Assembly: GCA_902796695.1 (NCBI GenBank)
Contig: CADBQE010000172.1
Span: 1-17,488 of the forward strand
DNA: 17,488 nucleotides
Direction: 5' to 3'
Origin: an uncultured Lachnospiraceae bacterium
Lineage (GTDB): Bacteria; Bacillota; Clostridia; Lachnospirales; Lachnospiraceae
The position numbers and the translations under genes were made by a program. Of this stretch, positions 14,682 to 17,488 are shown in pieces. Each line of letters starts with the position of its first letter. The stretch's first letter is position 1. The notes beneath the pieces are model-generated. The model worked only from the letters and a program-made list of their open reading frames with translations, was not told where the DNA came from and did not search any database.

Positions 14682-15899
14682 TTACCCCCGTTCAAAGGGC
14701 ATGCTCATGCAGCGGGGGCCTCCTCTGCCCCGGGACAGTTCCGACCCGTTGAAGGACAGAACCGTGATGCCGGCATCCGCCAGCAGCTGATTGGTCACAT
14801 AGTTGCGGTCATAGACCAGGACTTTGCCCGGAGCAATGCAGAGGGTATTGGAGCCGTCGTTCCACTGCTCGCGGTCCGCGGCGATCCGGTCGCCGCCGCC
14901 GCAGCGGATCAGCTCCACTTTGTCCAGATGCAGGTAGCGGGCCAGCGCGTCCTGCGGGCTTTCCGAAAGTTCCCGGAAATGCAGGCGTTTCTCTCCGCGC
15001 CCGGTGATCTCGAAAATGCGCAGGGACGGCAGAATGCCGGGGTGCACCGTGAATTTGTCCCGGTCCACCTGGGTAAATACGGTATCCAGATGCATGAACG
15101 CGCGGGTATGGGGGATATAGAAGGCCAGGACCGTATCGATCCGGGCTTCCTCATCCCGGAAAATATTCCGGGCCAGCCGGTCCACGGCCTCCGCCTGCGT
15201 GCGCTCCGAGATCCCGACCGCCAGCACGTTTTCGCTGAGATTCAGGATATCGCCGCCTTCCAGGCTGAAGTGGTCGTGGCGCGTGTAATACTGCTTCACG
15301 CTGTCCCGGTAATCCGGGTGATAATTAAAGATATACTGCCCGAACAGCACTTCCCGGTTCCGGATCTCCGTGTGCATGCGGTGCAGGCTGACGCCGTTCC
15401 CGATAATGGCAAAGGGATCGCGGGTAAAATACAGGTTCGGCATGGGCGGGAGCGCGAAATCGGCGCTGTCGTCGATCAGGTCCGCCAGATGGCCCGTGCG
15501 GCCCCGGAACAGTTCCCCGCGGGGAACGCCGGCCATCACGCGGCGGATCAGCTCCAGATCATCCTCCAGGCTGTTTAAATACTCTTCCACCGGCTCCCGG
15601 TAGCCGCGGGCGGTAGGGCCCGCCTGTTCCACGGCATCGTGGATAAACTGCTCTCTGAGGCCCGGATTGGCCTTCAGCGCTTCCGCCGTCAGTTCATCCA
15701 GATACAGGACCTGAACGCCCTGGCTGCGCAGCAGAGCCGCAAATTCGTCGTGTTCCTCCTGCGCGCGGTGCAGGAAGGGAATATCGTCAAACAACAGGGC
15801 TCCCATCGTTTCCGGGATCAGGTGTTCCAGTTCCCGCCCGGGACGCTTGAGCATGACTTTCTTCAGGGGACCGATCTCACTCCGTACACATACAGGCAT
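14682..15899 (-). CDS. arcA: Arginine deiminase
   Basis: Hydrolyses arginine to citrulline and ammonia, the first step of the arginine deiminase pathway, which yields ATP and raises pH. The 405 residues match the family length. Catalytic motifs are present: FTRDPFAI with Asp161, LEGGDILNLSENVLAVGISE with Glu214, FMHLDTVF with His270 and Asp272, and the nucleophile Cys397 in GRGGPRCMSMP close to the C-terminus. GAGGAG eight bases before the ATG is a strong ribosome binding site. Ornithine carbamoyltransferase (arcB) and carbamate kinase (arcC), which normally accompany this gene, are not within the window. Downstream genes are an AEC permease, an ABC exporter and pfkA. A hairpin separates it from rlmB. 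No promoter could be assigned with confidence. Confidence 0.96.
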   Translation of the reverse strand: MPVCVRSEIGPLKKVMLKRPGRELEHLIPETMGALLFDDIPFLHRAQEEHDEFAALLRSQGVQVLYLDELTAEALKANPGLREQFIHDAVEQAGPTARGYREPVEEYLNSLEDDLELIRRVMAGVPRGELFRGRTGHLADLIDDSADFALPPMPNLYFTRDPFAIIGNGVSLHRMHTEIRNREVLFGQYIFNYHPDYRDSVKQYYTRHDHFSLEGGDILNLSENVLAVGISERTQAEAVDRLARNIFRDEEARIDTVLAFYIPHTRAFMHLDTVFTQVDRDKFTVHPGILPSLRIFEITGRGEKRLHFRELSESPQDALARYLHLDKVELIRCGGGDRIAADREQWNDGSNTLCIAPGKVLVYDRNYVTNQLLADAGITVLSFNGSELSRGRGGPRCMSMPFERG

Positions 15900-15929
15900 A
15901 TCACAATCTCCTCTCGGGGTTATTTTGAA

Positions 15930-15953
15930 AGCGGGGCCGGTGCGGCTCCCGCT
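15930..15953 (-). terminator. Possible weak terminator or attenuator after rlmB
   Basis: AGCGGG (15930-15935) pairs with CCCGCT (15948-15953), and inside it GCCG pairs with CGGC past a one-base bulge. The hairpin starts five bases after the rlmB stop on the minus strand. The tail is TTCAAAATAA, which is T-poor, so termination is probably partial. It separates the cysS-mrnC-rlmB block from arcA. Confidence 0.5.
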
Positions 15954-15957
15954 CTGT

Positions 15958-16698
15958 TTACGGACAGGTTCTCTGCCGGACTACTTCAAACATCAGAATT
16001 CCGGCGGCCACCGAGGCATTCAGGGAATCGATCCGCCCTTTCATGGGGATCGAGACCACAAAATCGCAGTGCTTCCGCACATTGGCGGAAATGCCCCTGC
16101 CTTCGCTCCCGATCACGAGTCCGATCGGGCCTTTTAAATTCTGACGGAACAGCGTCTCTCCGTCCATGTCGGCGCAGGCAAACCACAGGCCTTCTTTTTT
16201 CAGTTCTTCCATGGTGCGGGACAGATTGGTGACCTGCGCCACCGGGATAAAGCTGACCGCACCGGCCGAAGTGCGCGCGACCGTGGCGGTCAAGCCCGCC
16301 GCGCGGTTTTTCGGGACGATCACGCCGTGCGCGCCGGCCTGATGCGCCGAGCGGATGATGGCGCCCAGGTTATGCGGATCCTCGATCCCGTCCAGCAGGA
16401 TCAGGAACGGGTCTTCCCCCGCCGCGCGCGCCGCCGCCAGCATATCGGAGACTTCCCCGTACGGCAGCGGTTCGATCTCCGCCAGTACGCCCTGGTGACG
16501 GCCGGTCACCGACAGGGCATCCAGTTTTTCTTTTTCACACAGGCGCACCCGGATCCCGGCGGCCTTTGCCGCCTCCAGCACGCTGTTTTTCTGGTCTTCC
16601 TTCAGATCTTTCTGCAGATAGATGATCTCCGGCACAAGGCCGGCCCGGATGGCTTCCGTTACCGCGTGGCGGCCTTCCAGTTGTTCACGGTTCGGCAT
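15958..16698 (-). CDS. rlmB: 23S rRNA (guanosine-2'-O-)-methyltransferase RlmB
   Basis: A SPOUT-class methyltransferase that, by family, methylates the 2'-hydroxyl of G2251 (E. coli numbering) in the peptidyl-transferase region of 23S rRNA using S-adenosylmethionine. The 246 residues include an N-terminal substrate-binding domain (LEGRHAVTEAIRAG at 7-20) and the knotted domain with DPHNLGAIIRSA (107-118), VIGSEGRGIS (195-204) and SIPMKGRIDSLNASVA (216-231). The gene overlaps mrnC by 14 bases, as expected for the cysS-mrnC-rlmB operon of Bacillota. This conserved order separates it from other TrmH-type paralogues. The motifs are complete. Confidence 0.95.
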   Translation of the reverse strand: MPNREQLEGRHAVTEAIRAGLVPEIIYLQKDLKEDQKNSVLEAAKAAGIRVRLCEKEKLDALSVTGRHQGVLAEIEPLPYGEVSDMLAAARAAGEDPFLILLDGIEDPHNLGAIIRSAHQAGAHGVIVPKNRAAGLTATVARTSAGAVSFIPVAQVTNLSRTMEELKKEGLWFACADMDGETLFRQNLKGPIGLVIGSEGRGISANVRKHCDFVVSIPMKGRIDSLNASVAAGILMFEVVRQRTCP

Positions 16699-17101
16699 AG
16701 GGCATTCCTGCTTTCATCAGTTCTATGATGCGGTCCTGACGGTCCTTTAAGTACAGATAGCCGATCAGCGCTTCCAGCCCGGTGGCCAGATGGTACTCCT
16801 GCGTGGTGGCATTTTTGGCGCCGTGCTCCGGTTTGGCATTCCGCCCGCGCCTGAAGACCGCCGCTTCCTCCTCCGTTAAGAGTTCCTGGAGCCCCTTCGC
16901 CATGCGGGCCTGTCCCACCGCGGAAACATAGGGCACGGTCCGGCTGTGCAGCTCACCGTTTGAGGTGTTCCGGCGCTCCAGCAGCAGGGTCCGGATAAAC
17001 AGCGCAAAAACGGCATCCCCCAGATAGGCCAGCGAAAGGCTGGGCACCCGGACGGGATCGACCGGCTTTAAGCCGAACGCTTCCCTTATGCTCTTTTCCA
17101 T
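16685..17101 (-). CDS. mrnC: Mini-ribonuclease III (MrnC)
   Basis: A small RNase III-like enzyme with no double-stranded RNA-binding domain. In Bacillus subtilis it matures the ends of 23S rRNA within the 50S subunit. The 138 residues match the family. LAYLGDAVF places the first catalytic acid at Asp29, and ATGLEALIGYLYL places the second at Glu110. VSAVGQARMAKGL and FRRGRNAK (83-90) are also typical. It overlaps cysS by 16 bases and rlmB by 14, so the three are surely co-transcribed. Its link with rlmB suggests joint work on 23S rRNA. Confidence 0.95.
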   Translation of the reverse strand: MEKSIREAFGLKPVDPVRVPSLSLAYLGDAVFALFIRTLLLERRNTSNGELHSRTVPYVSAVGQARMAKGLQELLTEEEAAVFRRGRNAKPEHGAKNATTQEYHLATGLEALIGYLYLKDRQDRIIELMKAGMPYAEP

Positions 17102-17488
17102 TTGACGCCGTCTTTGCTGTCTTCCAGCAGGATGCCCTGCGCGGCCAGCTGGGCGCGGATCTCGTCTGCCCGCGCGTAATTCTTTGCCTTGCGGGCTGCC
17201 TGACGCTCTTCAATCAGGGCTTCCACCGCTTCATCCAGCAGTTCCTGCTTCGGCTCGCCGATGCCCAGGATATCCGCCAGCTTCAGGATGGTCCCGCGCA
17301 GATACTGCCAGTCGCCCAGAGACGTTTTTTCCGGCGCCAGCGTGTTGGCATGGCGGATCATTTCAAACAGGACGGAGATCGCGTCCGCGGTATTAAAGTC
17401 GTCGTCCATGGCTTCTTCAAAGCGCGTACGCAGGGCGTCGGTCGCTGCCTTTCCCGCTTCCGTGGCAGGGCCGGCCGGGCAGCCGGCC
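17086..17488 (-). CDS. cysS: Cysteinyl-tRNA synthetase (C-terminal part)
   Basis: Charges tRNA-Cys with cysteine. Only the last 133 or so codons are in the window. The frame runs open to the window edge, and the gene continues beyond it. The visible part carries TDALRTRFEEAMDDDFNTAD, the conserved DALR-domain motif, and the typical end of the family, AKNYARADEIRAQLAAQGI followed by LEDSKDGVKWKR. An internal methionine at 17409 is not the true start. The catalytic domain (HIGH and KMSKS) is outside. It overlaps mrnC by 16 bases. Confidence 0.95.
   Translation of the reverse strand, partial: AGCPAGPATEAGKAATDALRTRFEEAMDDDFNTADAISVLFEMIRHANTLAPEKTSLGDWQYLRGTILKLADILGIGEPKQELLDEAVEALIEERQAARKAKNYARADEIRAQLAAQGILLEDSKDGVKWKRA

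Noticed and set aside
13728..15578. Long plus-strand open frame of 616 codons opposite the AEC permease and arcA
   Set aside because: It is antisense to two genes with clear family motifs. The predicted protein is rich in His, Gln, Arg and Asp with no recognisable domain, as expected from the reverse strand of GC-rich genes.
1..17488. Mobile elements, tRNA genes or a defence island
   Set aside because: No transposase, integrase, terminal repeats, tRNA-like folds or defence-type proteins were seen. Gene order is mostly core genome.

Overview
The window is GC-rich and densely packed, with almost all genes on the minus strand and short or overlapping junctions. The gene content points to the Bacillota, most likely a GC-rich member of the class Clostridia. 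The evidence is the cysS-mrnC-rlmB block, the miaB-mutS-mutL-miaA block, a nuclease-type MutL, PfkA of clostridial type, and strong AGGAGG-like ribosome binding sites. This placement rests on gene order and protein character, not on a database search.

Reading in the direction of transcription (high to low coordinates), the right part holds the 3' end of cysS, then mrnC and rlmB, which overlap like a single operon. After a hairpin come arcA (arginine deiminase), an AEC-family permease, an ABC exporter half-transporter and pfkA. These four are separated by only 18-33 bases and may be co-transcribed. pfkA ends at a bidirectional terminator that it shares with a convergent plus-strand gene for an XRE-type regulator with TPR-like repeats.

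The regulator is divergent from miaB. The 170-base region between them carries a good sigma-A promoter on each strand and a 9-bp perfect inverted repeat that covers the miaB -35 box. miaB appears to be leaderless or nearly so. It is coupled by an ATGA overlap to an unrecognised 491-residue protein with C-terminal membrane segments. A terminator follows, then a promoter for mutS, an M18 aminopeptidase, mutL, and miaA (cut by the window edge and coupled to mutL by another ATGA overlap).

Functionally, miaA and miaB make ms2i6A at tRNA position 37. mutS and mutL make a MutH-independent mismatch repair system, and both proteins carry a plausible sliding-clamp-binding motif. rlmB, mrnC and cysS serve ribosome and tRNA function. 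arcA and pfkA are catabolic. This is mainly a core-genome region. I see no CRISPR array, IS element, prophage or obvious new defence system. The points most worth a second look are the unknown gene between miaB and mutS, the divergent control region, the leaderless miaB start, and the variable repeat in the MutL linker.
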